A stretch of DNA of 64,000 bases, taken from the NCBI GenBank assembly GCA_000341795.1, contig AODO01000074.1, positions 142,213 to 206,212 of the forward strand, in the 5' to 3' direction. Below, one piece after another: positions 9,724 through 17,655 of the stretch (position 1 is the first letter of the stretch; each line of letters begins with the position of its first letter). Under the pieces are notes generated by a model. The model made no database searches and had not been told where the DNA came from. It saw only the letters and a list, made by a program, of their open reading frames with translations. Source of the DNA: Rhodococcus triatomae BKS 15-14. GTDB taxonomy: Bacteria; Actinomycetota; Actinomycetes; Mycobacteriales; Mycobacteriaceae. The position numbers were made by a program, and so were the translations under genes.

Positions 9724-10179
9724 TCAGGCCGGCACGTTCCGGTCGTCGCGCCGCACGGTCCGGCGCGCGATACGCCACCGGCCGCTCTCGCGCACCACGC
9801 GGTCGGTGACGGTGGTGAACCGCACGAGGCGGGACTCCCCGCCGATCCGCGTGGCGACGATCTGCAGGTAGGCCCGGACGGCCAGCTCGTCGTGTCCGAC
9901 GGATTCGACGTCGATGTTGGTGAGCACGTGGCGGTGCACCTCCCCCGCCGCCGACGCGTTCGCGACGAACGCCTCCGCGAAGCCGACGAGGGCGGCGGTC
10001 CCGACGACCGGCGCCGGATAGCTGGGCGAGTGGAACTCGCCGTCCCCGGTGAAGGTGGCCGCCCACTGCGCCGCGTGCCCCTCGTCGATCAGGTGGCTCT
10101 GGCGGCCGTAGAGCTGGTGGATCTCCGCCAGTGCGGTGGCGCCGATGTCGGCAGCACCCTCGGTACCGGTCCCGGTCAT
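9724..10179 (-). CDS. SnoaL/NTF2-like protein
   Basis: 151 residues with an NTF2-like layout: an N-terminal helix IHQLYGRQSHLIDEG, the F-G-D-G-E-F-H segment, and closing strands around RESGRWRIARRTVRRDD. It may be a small isomerase, dehydratase or accessory subunit. The start is ATG 10179 with GAGGAG eight bases upstream; a longer in-frame start at 10260 would run through the regulatory region. It is the first gene of the leftward operon and divergent from the IclR regulator. Confidence 0.75.
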   Translation of the reverse strand: MTGTGTEGAADIGATALAEIHQLYGRQSHLIDEGHAAQWAATFTGDGEFHSPSYPAPVVGTAALVGFAEAFVANASAAGEVHRHVLTNIDVESVGHDELAVRAYLQIVATRIGGESRLVRFTTVTDRVVRESGRWRIARRTVRRDDRNVPA

Positions 10180-10204
10180 GAAACGAACTCCTCGGTCACT
10201 TTCC

Positions 10205-10268
10205 GGTGCATCCCGATCGGGATTGCACCGCCTCGCAATGTGTGCGATAATCGAACGCATAGTGCGAT
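10205..10268. promoter_or_regulatory. Operator region between the catabolic operon and the IclR gene
   Basis: A 25-base palindrome GGTGCA-TCCCGATCGGGAT-TGCACC (10205-10229, one bulged base) is followed by TCGCA-N5-TGCGA (10233-10247). The heptamer GTGCGAT occurs at 10242 and 10262, exactly 20 bases (two helical turns) apart. These repeats lie in the 138-base divergent spacer and are good candidates for the IclR binding site controlling both directions. Confidence 0.5.
10223..10251 (+). promoter_or_regulatory. Putative promoter of the IclR gene
   Basis: TTGCAC (10223-10228) and GATAAT (10246-10251) have a 17-base spacer, an unusually good sigma-70-like match. The -35 box is inside the right arm of the large palindrome, so a protein bound there would block this promoter (autoregulation). 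Confidence 0.5.
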
Positions 10269-10317
10269 TAAGGTGAACTGTAGGTGGCTCGCCTCACACA
10301 CGTCAAGGGAGGGATCC

Positions 10318-11058
10318 ATGTCATCGGTCCGATCCGATGAGAAAAAGCACGAGAACCCGGGGGGTGCGAGCGGTGTTCAACTCGATTCGCGGATGTCGAA
10401 AACCCTGCACAACGGGCTGGAGATCCTCGAACTGCTCACCCAGCACAAGTACGGACTGACCGTCACCGAGATCGCGGACGGAATCGGTGTCCACCGGACG
10501 GTCGCGGACCGTCTCGTGCGCACGCTCGACGCGCACCGCCTGTGCCGGCGCACCGAGAACAAACGCATCCTGCTCGGCTCGGGACTCGTCTCGCTCGCGA
10601 GTTCGGTGGAACAGGACCTGCGGGAACTCGCACGGCCGGTCCTCGAGGAGCTCGCGGACACGGTGGAGGCCACCGCCCACCTCGCGGTGCGGGAGGGCGA
10701 GGACGCGGTCCGCGCCCTGATGGTCATCGAGCCACGGAACTCGCGGGCCCACGTCGGCTTCAACGCCGGTCAGATCGACCCGATCAACCGCGGGTCGGCG
10801 GGGCTGGCGATGCTCGCGGCGCTACCGCCGCGCGACGGGGAGCGCCCGGAGGTCACCCGGGCGCGCGAGCGCGGATTCGCGGTGACGTCGGGCGAGGTCA
10901 CCCATTCGGTCACCGGCATCTCGGCGGCACTGCCCAATCGCCGGCCGGACGACCTCGTCAGCATCGGCGTCTCGGTGTTCGACTCGTCCGAGGAGCAGAA
11001 GCTGGGCGAGGCCGTCGTGGCCGCGGCCCGGCGACTGGGGGCGCTGCTCCTGCGCTGA
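10318..11058 (+). CDS. IclR-family transcriptional regulator
   Basis: 246 residues. A charged leader of about 25 residues is followed by a winged helix-turn-helix (LTVTEIADGIGVHRTVADRLVRTL) and the IclR effector-binding domain (about 95-245). The latter includes NRGSAGLAMLAAL and a C-terminal AALPNRRPDDLVSIGVSVF strand. ATG 10318 is preceded by GGGAGGG. It is divergent from the SnoaL-SDR-SDR-flavoprotein-MHS-SnoaL operon and is probably its effector-responsive regulator. A 20-bp hairpin ends its transcript. Confidence 0.88.
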   Translation: MSSVRSDEKKHENPGGASGVQLDSRMSKTLHNGLEILELLTQHKYGLTVTEIADGIGVHRTVADRLVRTLDAHRLCRRTENKRILLGSGLVSLASSVEQDLRELARPVLEELADTVEATAHLAVREGEDAVRALMVIEPRNSRAHVGFNAGQIDPINRGSAGLAMLAALPPRDGERPEVTRARERGFAVTSGEVTHSVTGISAALPNRRPDDLVSIGVSVFDSSEEQKLGEAVVAAARRLGALLLR

Positions 11059-11073
11059 CGCGCAGACGCGTGA

Positions 11074-11116
11074 CAGCGCCCGGGGTGCACGGCCGTGCCG
11101 TGCACCCCGGGCGCTG
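11074..11116. terminator. Bidirectional 20-bp hairpin
   Basis: The stem 11074-11093 / 11097-11116 (core AGCGCCCGGGGTGCACGG) is perfect with a 3-base loop. It separates the convergent IclR gene and monooxygenase gene and should terminate both. Confidence 0.75.
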
Positions 11117-11128
11117 AGAGCCGGTCGA

Positions 11129-13042
11129 TCAGGGACCGACGGCGACGCTGTTCGCGCCCACGGGCACCGTGAGCGACGGATCGGCGGCGGCCGCGATGGC
11201 CTCCTCGACCTCACGCTGCCCCGCCTGCGAGCCGAGCAGGAGGGCGAGCCGGGCGAGGAAGCCCTCGCGGTCGCGCTCGGCGACCTGGTCGAGCGCATCC
11301 GACAGCCCCATCCACACGTTCTCGCGGCGCAGTTCGGCAGGGTCGATCGACGGCCCGCTGTCGGCCGCGGACGCCGCACCGGACGGTGCCGTGCCGAGCG
11401 ACAGGTGCCGGACGACCTCCTCCACCCGGGCAACTCCGTCGAGGCGGCACAGCAGCACACCGTCGGGGCGGATGACGAACAGCTCACCGTCGCGGGCACC
11501 GAGCGCGGCCACGACCGCACCGTCGGAGTCAGGAACCACGGACACGGAGGAATCGGACGTGTCGTCTCCGACCAGGATGGCGCGCACCGACTCCGGGGCC
11601 ATCGCCTCGGCGAGAGTCGCGGCCGCGGCTGCCACGGTGGCGGCGTCGACGTTCACGCCCAGCACGGCGAACCCGGTGCCGCGCAACACGCCCAGCGAGC
11701 TGTCGGCACCGTCGGCGGTCATCACGCGGCGGTCGTCCACCGGGTCGCCCGCGGCGATGCCCGTGACGTCGGCCGGGTCGGGCCACGTCAGCGGGGAGAT
11801 CCGCGCGTTGCAGGCACTGGACTGACGCGGGTTGATCAGGTGACTGAACTCGGGCCGGGTCACCGACAGCGCGAGGATCGCGTCCCGCGTCGTCCGGTAA
11901 CCGTGACTGCCCGGGGACATGATCAGGGTGCTCTTGCCCGCATTGGCGACGTTCTGCCGCCAGGCGTCGTGCCGCTCGATCGAGTACGCCTGCAGCAGTG
12001 CGGTTTCGGCGTTGCCGTGGATCACGGCGGCCAACTGCCAGGCGAGGGTCTCGGCGTCCTCCATGCCCGAGTTGAGGCCGCGAACTCCGAAGATCGGGAC
12101 CAGGTGCGCCGCATCGCCTGCGAACAGGACGCGCCCCTGGGTGAAGTCCGGCAGTGCCAGCGCGCGGGCACTGTAGAAGCCGTGCCACTCGAGGGTCCAC
12201 GGCAGCTCGTTCTGCAGCCACTCCAGGTGCCGGGTGATCCGGTCCCGGATACGGTCCTCCCGGGTCTCCAGTTCGGCGTCCTCCGACGGGTCGAGCTGGT
12301 AGTCGATGCGCCAGATGTCCTTCGGCTGCTTGTGCATGATGATCGTCGAGCCCGGATTGCTCGGCGGGTCGAACCAGACCATGCGCTCGGCCGGCAGCTC
12401 CGACTCCCAGTGGATGTCGGCGATGACGTAGCGGCCGTCGTAGTTGTTGCCCTGCATACGGATCCCGACGAGCTCACGCATCCGACTGCGGCCGCCGTCC
12501 GCGGCCACGACCCAGCGGGCACGCAGGTGCCGCGTGCCGGACGCGGTGTCGATCTCGAGGGTGACCTCGTCGTCGGCGCGCAGCACACCCGCGATGCTCG
12601 CGGACCAGTGCAGGGTGATCAGCGGGTTCGCGTCGATGGTGTCGACCATGACCTGTTCGAACTCGGACTGCGAGACGTTGACCATCGGCGGACGGACGTC
12701 GTGGTCGGCATCGCGCATCCGGAAGTGCAGCACCTCCTGGTCACGGTAGAAGCTGCGGCCACCCACCCAGGGCAGGACGATCTTCTCGAGCTCGGCGCCG
12801 AAGCCGAGACGGGCGGCGGCTTCGAGGCTGTGCCGCGAGATGCAGATCGCGCGACTGCCGAACGAGACCTGATCGGCTGCTTCGAGAATCGTGACCGGAA
12901 CGCCCCGCTGCGCGAGACCGAGAGCGACGGCCATGCCGACGGGCCCGGCACCGACGACGACGACCGGGAGGGCGGCGTCGGAGGGGGACATCGACTCGAA
13001 GACCGACGCCGGGTACGTCGGCGGCTGGTAGTAGTTCGACAT
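11129..13042 (-). CDS. FAD-dependent aromatic-ring monooxygenase (PHBH/MhpA/PheA class)
   Basis: 637 residues. The FAD-binding Rossmann motif VVVVGAGPVGMAVALG is at 27-42. The second FAD/NADPH signature RVLFAGDAAHLVPIFGVRG is near residue 305, followed by NSGMEDAETLAWQL. Such enzymes hydroxylate phenols or hydroxyphenyl acids with NAD(P)H and O2. A thioredoxin-like C-terminal domain is followed by about 90 extra residues rich in acidic and alanine positions that I do not recognise. The gene starts 3 bases after the upstream MHS symporter stop, so the two form an importer-hydroxylase operon. Confidence 0.87.
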   Translation of the reverse strand: MSNYYQPPTYPASVFESMSPSDAALPVVVVGAGPVGMAVALGLAQRGVPVTILEAADQVSFGSRAICISRHSLEAAARLGFGAELEKIVLPWVGGRSFYRDQEVLHFRMRDADHDVRPPMVNVSQSEFEQVMVDTIDANPLITLHWSASIAGVLRADDEVTLEIDTASGTRHLRARWVVAADGGRSRMRELVGIRMQGNNYDGRYVIADIHWESELPAERMVWFDPPSNPGSTIIMHKQPKDIWRIDYQLDPSEDAELETREDRIRDRITRHLEWLQNELPWTLEWHGFYSARALALPDFTQGRVLFAGDAAHLVPIFGVRGLNSGMEDAETLAWQLAAVIHGNAETALLQAYSIERHDAWRQNVANAGKSTLIMSPGSHGYRTTRDAILALSVTRPEFSHLINPRQSSACNARISPLTWPDPADVTGIAAGDPVDDRRVMTADGADSSLGVLRGTGFAVLGVNVDAATVAAAAATLAEAMAPESVRAILVGDDTSDSSVSVVPDSDGAVVAALGARDGELFVIRPDGVLLCRLDGVARVEEVVRHLSLGTAPSGAASAADSGPSIDPAELRRENVWMGLSDALDQVAERDREGFLARLALLLGSQAGQREVEEAIAAAADPSLTVPVGANSVAVGP

Positions 13043-13045
13043 GAT

Positions 13046-14371
13046 CTACACCGCTTCCTGATCGTTCGAACGGGAGGACGTGCCGCCGGGCACCTTCAGC
13101 AGCAGGATGCTGGCGAGGCTGATCAGGGCGATCAACACGAAGTACCCGGTGATCGCGAGCGACGTCTCGAAGCTCGCGTACAGCGCGGTGGCGACGATCG
13201 GGGCGAGCCCGCCGCCGAGGATGGCGCCGACCTGGTAGCCGAGGGAGGCGCCCGAATAGCGGATGGCCGGCGGGAACAGCTCGGCGAAGAGCGCCGACTG
13301 CGGCCCGGCGCAGCACCCCAGTGTGAAGCCGAGCGCGATCATCGCGGCGGCCATGACGGGCAGCACGGCGGTGTCCATCAGCGGGAAGAACACCGCGGCG
13401 ACGACCACGAGGGCGACGGAGCTGCGCACGTAGACGGTGCGGCGCCCCAGGGTGTCGGACTTCCACGCGGCCAGCGCCATGCCCGCCATCCAGAACGGGC
13501 AGGACCCGATGAGCAGGAAGAGCATCGTGGTCTTGCTGAAGCCGAGTTCGGTCTCGCCGTACTTGAGGACGTAGACCATGTAGGCATAGGCGATACCGTT
13601 GGTCGCGATGAACGTGCCACCGGCCAGCAGGACCGTCTTCCAGTGCCGGGTGAGGACCTCCAGGATGGGCAGCTTGGTCGACTGCTCCCGGTCCTTGGTG
13701 GCCTCGAACTCGTCGCTCTCCTCGAGGCCGAGTCGAATCCACATCGCGACGAACACCAGAACTGCGCTGAGCAGGAACGGGATTCGCCAACCCCACGAGT
13801 TGAACGCGTCCTCGCTCATGAAGGCGGTGAGCGGCAGGAACACGAGATTCGCGACGAGCACGCCTGCGGGGACACCGATCTGGGGCGCCGCACCGTAGAG
13901 GCCCTTTCGCCCCTCCGGTGCGTTCTCGGTGGCGACGAGCACGGCGCCTCCCCACTCGCCGCCGACACCGAGACCCTGAACGAAGCGCAGGGTCACCAAC
14001 AGGATCGGTGCGAGCACGCCGATCGCGTCGTAGTTCGGCAGCAGGCCGATGCCGACGGTCGCGCAGCCCATGAGGAGCAGCGAGACGACGAGCATCGACT
14101 TTCGACCGACCCGGTCACCGAAATGGCCCATCACGATGCCACCGATGGGGCGGGCGACGAACCCGATCGCGAGGGTCGCGAAGGCGGCGAGGGTACCCGC
14201 CAGGTCCGACGTTCCCGGGAAGAACTGCTTGCCGAGCACCAGGGCGGCGGCGGTGCCGTAGATGAAGAAGTCGTACCACTCGATCGCGGTGCCGACGAAG
14301 CTGCCCAACGCGGCCCTGCGGGCCCTGCGGTGCAACTCCTGCGGCGGAGCCGCAGCCATGGTTACCGTCAT
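13046..14371 (-). CDS. MFS transporter, MHS family (probably aromatic acid uptake)
   Basis: 441 residues with about 12 transmembrane segments. MHS motifs FVGTAIEWYDFFIYGTAA near the N-terminus and ARPIGGIVMGHFGDRVGRK are clear. ATG 14371 is preferred because GAAAGG lies nine bases upstream; the longer frame from 14482 has no ribosome site. It is the first gene of the pair with the ring hydroxylase, so an aromatic acid cargo is inferred from context only. Confidence 0.87.
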   Translation of the reverse strand: MTVTMAAAPPQELHRRARRAALGSFVGTAIEWYDFFIYGTAAALVLGKQFFPGTSDLAGTLAAFATLAIGFVARPIGGIVMGHFGDRVGRKSMLVVSLLLMGCATVGIGLLPNYDAIGVLAPILLVTLRFVQGLGVGGEWGGAVLVATENAPEGRKGLYGAAPQIGVPAGVLVANLVFLPLTAFMSEDAFNSWGWRIPFLLSAVLVFVAMWIRLGLEESDEFEATKDREQSTKLPILEVLTRHWKTVLLAGGTFIATNGIAYAYMVYVLKYGETELGFSKTTMLFLLIGSCPFWMAGMALAAWKSDTLGRRTVYVRSSVALVVVAAVFFPLMDTAVLPVMAAAMIALGFTLGCCAGPQSALFAELFPPAIRYSGASLGYQVGAILGGGLAPIVATALYASFETSLAITGYFVLIALISLASILLLKVPGGTSSRSNDQEAV

Positions 14372-14528
14372 GGTTCGGTGCCTTTCAACTCTGAAGGCGA
14401 GCAGGGCGGACCCACCTGCGCGCGTGCCGGGAACCGGCCTGCAGGACATCTTGACCTGGATCACAACGCGTGAAAAGCGCAAGAATCCGGGGTGGAAACA
14501 CAGGAATTCCGTGGTGGTGGGGCCGGGT

Positions 14529-15455
14529 CTAGAACGGGATGGATTCGCCGTCCACCGCGAATTCGACGAATGCGCGCGCCACCCTGCTGAGGAACGCGTC
14601 CTGCGACCACACCAGCAGGATGTCGACCTCGGGAATCGGCGGCTCCACCTCGGTGCGCACGACGACGTCGAGGCCCTCGTAGGTGACGTCGAGCCTCGGC
14701 CGCTGGATCAGCAGCGTCCAGCCGAATCCGCGACCCACGAGTGCGCGGGCGGTCTCGAAGTTCCTCGGCCTGAATCGGATCTGCGGAGTGAAGCCCGCCT
14801 GGCTGCACATCTGCAATGCGTGAAAGGAACTGGGCGGAGCGTCGAGCAACACCATCGGCTCACCCGCGAGTTCGGCGAGCTCGACGACCGGCGCATCGAC
14901 CAGCCGGTGATCGGCGGGCAGCAGCACGGCGGGCTGGCGGGTGTCCATTCGTGCGCGCCGCAGCTCCGGGGACAGGTCGAGGTCGTAGACGATCGCGAGA
15001 TCCAGCTCGCCCGACAGCAGCCGCTGTTCGAGCCGGTCCTGCGTGTCCTCGACGAAGTCGACGGTCACCCGCGGATGCAGCTCGTTGAACTCGTAGAGCA
15101 GCCGGGGCAGCAGCGTCGGACCGAGCGACGAATAGCAGCCGATCGCCAGCGGCCCGGTCAGCTCGCCCTCCGCCCCTGCCGCGGCGGCGGCGAGGTCCCC
15201 GGCCTGCTCCAGGAGCGCGCGGGCCCGCAGCAGCACCCGCTCACCGGTCGGCGTGAGCTGAACTCCGTGCGCCCGGCGGCGCACGCACAGCTGCGTGCGC
15301 AGGCCCCGCTCGAGTTCGGTGAGCGCGAGGGAGACGGCCGACTGGGAGACGTGCAGTCGGTCCGCGGCCGCCCGGATGGTGCCGGTCTCCGCCACCGCCA
15401 CGAACACGAACAGTTGCCGCATCGTGTACGCCGGCGGTCTCGCCGAGCTCGTCAT
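14529..15455 (-). CDS. LysR-family transcriptional regulator
   Basis: 308 residues. The N-terminal helix-turn-helix (MRQLFVFVAVAETGTIRAAADRL followed by HVSQSAVSLALTELE) is classical, and the remainder is a periplasmic-binding-protein-like effector domain. ATG 15455 follows GGAGCTGGAGG. It lies upstream of the MHS-hydroxylase operon on the same strand and is divergent from the thioesterase gene. The palindromes in the 170-base divergent spacer are likely its sites. Confidence 0.88.
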   Translation of the reverse strand: MTSSARPPAYTMRQLFVFVAVAETGTIRAAADRLHVSQSAVSLALTELERGLRTQLCVRRRAHGVQLTPTGERVLLRARALLEQAGDLAAAAAGAEGELTGPLAIGCYSSLGPTLLPRLLYEFNELHPRVTVDFVEDTQDRLEQRLLSGELDLAIVYDLDLSPELRRARMDTRQPAVLLPADHRLVDAPVVELAELAGEPMVLLDAPPSSFHALQMCSQAGFTPQIRFRPRNFETARALVGRGFGWTLLIQRPRLDVTYEGLDVVVRTEVEPPIPEVDILLVWSQDAFLSRVARAFVEFAVDGESIPF

Positions 15456-15526
15456 CGCCACCTCCAGCTCCCGATTCTCGCACCGCACGGTGTTGTGGCT
15501 CGGTGAACGTCGCGGTGACGCGCGCG

Positions 15527-15582
15527 GATACCCACGATCGGGGGTATCGGGCGGGTGACCCCATGGGTAGCGTCCAACGCTA
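15527..15582. promoter_or_regulatory. Two palindromic operator candidates for the LysR regulator
   Basis: GATACCC-N8-GGGTATC (15527-15548) is a 22-base dyad with an ATAC-N10-GTAT core, near the spacing of LysR recognition boxes. A second dyad, TAGCG-N5-CGCTA (15568-15582), is centred about 38 bases away. Both lie between the divergent LysR and thioesterase starts. Confidence 0.5.
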
Positions 15583-15625
15583 CTGACGACTGTCCGGCCA
15601 TCCGGATCGCGAACGAGGAGCGAGC

Positions 15626-16393
15626 GTGCCCTACTTCGAACGACTCTCCGAGTCGGCCTTCCGCGCCACCGAGCACACCGGCGGCGCCTGGAACACCACC
15701 GAACAGCACATCGCCCCCGCACTCGGCCTGCTCGCCCACGTCGTCGAGACCGATCGGGACCGGCGCGGTCAGGACGCGCTGCGCGTCGGACGGATCTCCT
15801 ACGACATCCTCGGCACCCTTCCGATCGGAGAGGTCGAGACATCGGTGCAGGTCCTGCGGCCGGGTCGGACCATCGAACTCGTCGAGGCCCGGCTCGGGCA
15901 CGGCGGCCGCGACGCCGTCGTGGCGCGGGCCTGGTTGATGCGCGGATACGACACGAGTGCGATCGAGGGCACCTCGTTCACCCCGATCCCGGCGCCCGAG
16001 GACCTGACCTCCTGGGATCCGACGACGGTGTGGGCAGGCGGATTCATCGCGAGCGCCGAGGTGCGGCGCGCCCAGGAGGAGCCGGGGCGCGCCCGGTTCT
16101 GGGTACGCAGCCCCCTGCCGCTGCTCGACGGCGAGAAGATCGGTGAGGTCGCTCGGGTCGCGGGCCTGATCGACATCGCCAACGGCATGACGGTCCGGGT
16201 GGCGCCCAGCGAGGTCGCCTTCCCGAATCTCGACCTCACACTGCACCTGTTCCGGGAACCGGCGGGCGAGTGGACCGGCTTCGACACCACGGTCAGCATC
16301 GGCGAGTCCGGGGTGGGTCTGACGCACAGCGTCCTCCACGACGCGCGCGGCCCGGTCGGCACCTCCTCGCAGATCCTCACCGTGCGCCCCTGA
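15626..16393 (+). CDS. Acyl-CoA thioesterase-like protein (double hot-dog)
   Basis: 255 residues arranged as two hot-dog halves, as in TesB-like thioesterases. The first half includes TGGAWNTTEQHIAPALGLLAHV, the second WAGGFIASAEVRRA and the ANGMT...FPNLDLTLHLFRE region. It probably hydrolyses an acyl-CoA; chain preference cannot be read. GTG 15626 is preceded by GAGGAG six bases upstream. It is divergent from the LysR gene and may be one of its targets. Confidence 0.75.
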   Translation: MPYFERLSESAFRATEHTGGAWNTTEQHIAPALGLLAHVVETDRDRRGQDALRVGRISYDILGTLPIGEVETSVQVLRPGRTIELVEARLGHGGRDAVVARAWLMRGYDTSAIEGTSFTPIPAPEDLTSWDPTTVWAGGFIASAEVRRAQEEPGRARFWVRSPLPLLDGEKIGEVARVAGLIDIANGMTVRVAPSEVAFPNLDLTLHLFREPAGEWTGFDTTVSIGESGVGLTHSVLHDARGPVGTSSQILTVRP

Positions 16394-16423
16394 CCCGGCG
16401 TTCGTCCGGCGCCGGTTCCGGCG

Positions 16424-17518
16424 TCACACCTCGGTGAGTTCGCTCGGCATCCACGCCCCGTCGAACCACGGCTGCAGCGGCCCGTAGAGCCGCAGCATCG
16501 GGAACCAGCTCTTGTTCGGGACCGTGCGAATCCAGTTCGTCTCCTGGCCGGCGGGCGGTGTCGGGCCGAACCACAGGACGGTCGATCCGTCCGGCTCGAG
16601 CGCGACCGTCCCGGTCAGGCTCGCCAGGCTCGGGTACGGGTTGTCGGTCTGGAGGAGCGATCGTGTCTGCGTGTCGTAGAGGTCCACGGACCAGAAGTTC
16701 TTCGCAGGCGGGTTCGGCGGCAGCGTGAGCCGATAGTGTTTGCCGCCGTCGAGGATGCGCCCCTGACCGTCCTCCGCGGTGTAGGCGTAGGCCGAGCCGG
16801 CGCCGACCTGAGCGTGCGCCATCGCCGGGGTGATCACGGTGGCGAAGTAGTGGAACTGGGTTCGCGCATCCAGCAGCCGGGCGTGGTCGTGCAGGAACTC
16901 GTAGCTGCCACCGACGAACGCCTGCTTCCACGAGGATCCCTCGGTGAGGAAACTGGCGGGTTCGCGCGGGAAGTAGACCAGTGCGCGGCTGATGCCTGCG
17001 GCGGTACGGGCGGCGGTGTCGAGGATGCCGCGGAGCCTCTCGTCCGGGGCGAATGGACTGCCGTGCCTGATCCCGATCGCCGCCAGCTGGCCGGCGCGTT
17101 CCGGGTCGAGAGACTCCGGGGGCTCCTCCTGAACCAGCTCGTCGACCTCTTCGAAGAACGAGATGTCGTTCGCGTGCACAGTGTTGAACCTCTTGTCGGC
17201 GACGTTGACGAACGCCATCTCGGGCGGGTCGGCGGCCTCGGCGAGCCGGTGGACGCGGGTCTGCTTGATCGCCTCGACCCCGCCCAGAGCTCGGAACACG
17301 GCCCAGTTGGTGAAGGTGGGCGTGCGGTGGACGAAGTAGCCGTCGGGCTCTGGACCGTCGTAGCCGGGCGGCAGGAACAGGTACCTGCCGCCCTTCTCCC
17401 CGTCCGGTCCGGCGATCCCCATGTCCGCGACGTAGCGGAACCAGAAATCGTCCACGACACACAAGGATTCGGTCGGCGGTTCGATGACGACCGGCCCGTC
17501 GCGCAGGTCGATGAACAT
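16424..17518 (-). CDS. DUF1254/DUF1214 protein, apparently lacking its N-terminus
   Basis: 364 residues. The start region (MFIDLRDGPVVIE, then DDFWFRYVADMGIAGPDGEKGG) falls in the middle of the DUF1254 domain, and the C-terminal third is a DUF1214 domain (NFWSVDLYDTQTRSLLQTDN). Complete relatives usually have roughly 100 more residues in front. No Shine-Dalgarno sequence precedes ATG 17518, the frame upstream has no start codon before the divergent acyl-CoA dehydrogenase gene 137 bases away, and a 10-bp hairpin sits there. It is probably a 5'-truncated remnant, although the remaining frame is intact. The function of the family is not established. Confidence 0.55.
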   Translation of the reverse strand: MFIDLRDGPVVIEPPTESLCVVDDFWFRYVADMGIAGPDGEKGGRYLFLPPGYDGPEPDGYFVHRTPTFTNWAVFRALGGVEAIKQTRVHRLAEAADPPEMAFVNVADKRFNTVHANDISFFEEVDELVQEEPPESLDPERAGQLAAIGIRHGSPFAPDERLRGILDTAARTAAGISRALVYFPREPASFLTEGSSWKQAFVGGSYEFLHDHARLLDARTQFHYFATVITPAMAHAQVGAGSAYAYTAEDGQGRILDGGKHYRLTLPPNPPAKNFWSVDLYDTQTRSLLQTDNPYPSLASLTGTVALEPDGSTVLWFGPTPPAGQETNWIRTVPNKSWFPMLRLYGPLQPWFDGAWMPSELTEV

Positions 17519-17544
17519 CGTGGCGTAGGCGGGATCGGGCCCGT

Positions 17545-17571
17545 CGGCGTCACCCGTTCGAGGTGACGCCG
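17545..17571. repeat. 10-bp hairpin upstream of the truncated DUF1254 gene
   Basis: CGGCGTCACC (17545-17554) and GGTGACGCCG (17562-17571) flank a 7-base loop. It lies where the missing 5' end of the DUF1254 gene should be, in the spacer before the rightward acyl-CoA dehydrogenase gene. It could be an operator or a rearrangement scar. Confidence 0.35.
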
Positions 17572-17655
17572 CGGAACTCGGCCCTTCCCCTGACCCGCCT
17601 CGAGGGGAATACTCACCGGTAGCTTCAATGTCGAGGCCCCGTCTGGAGGCGGATC

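Noticed and set aside
11405..14473. 1022-residue rightward open frame
   Set aside because: Antisense to the monooxygenase and MHS symporter genes, low-complexity HRRGD composition, no domain; a high-GC artefact.
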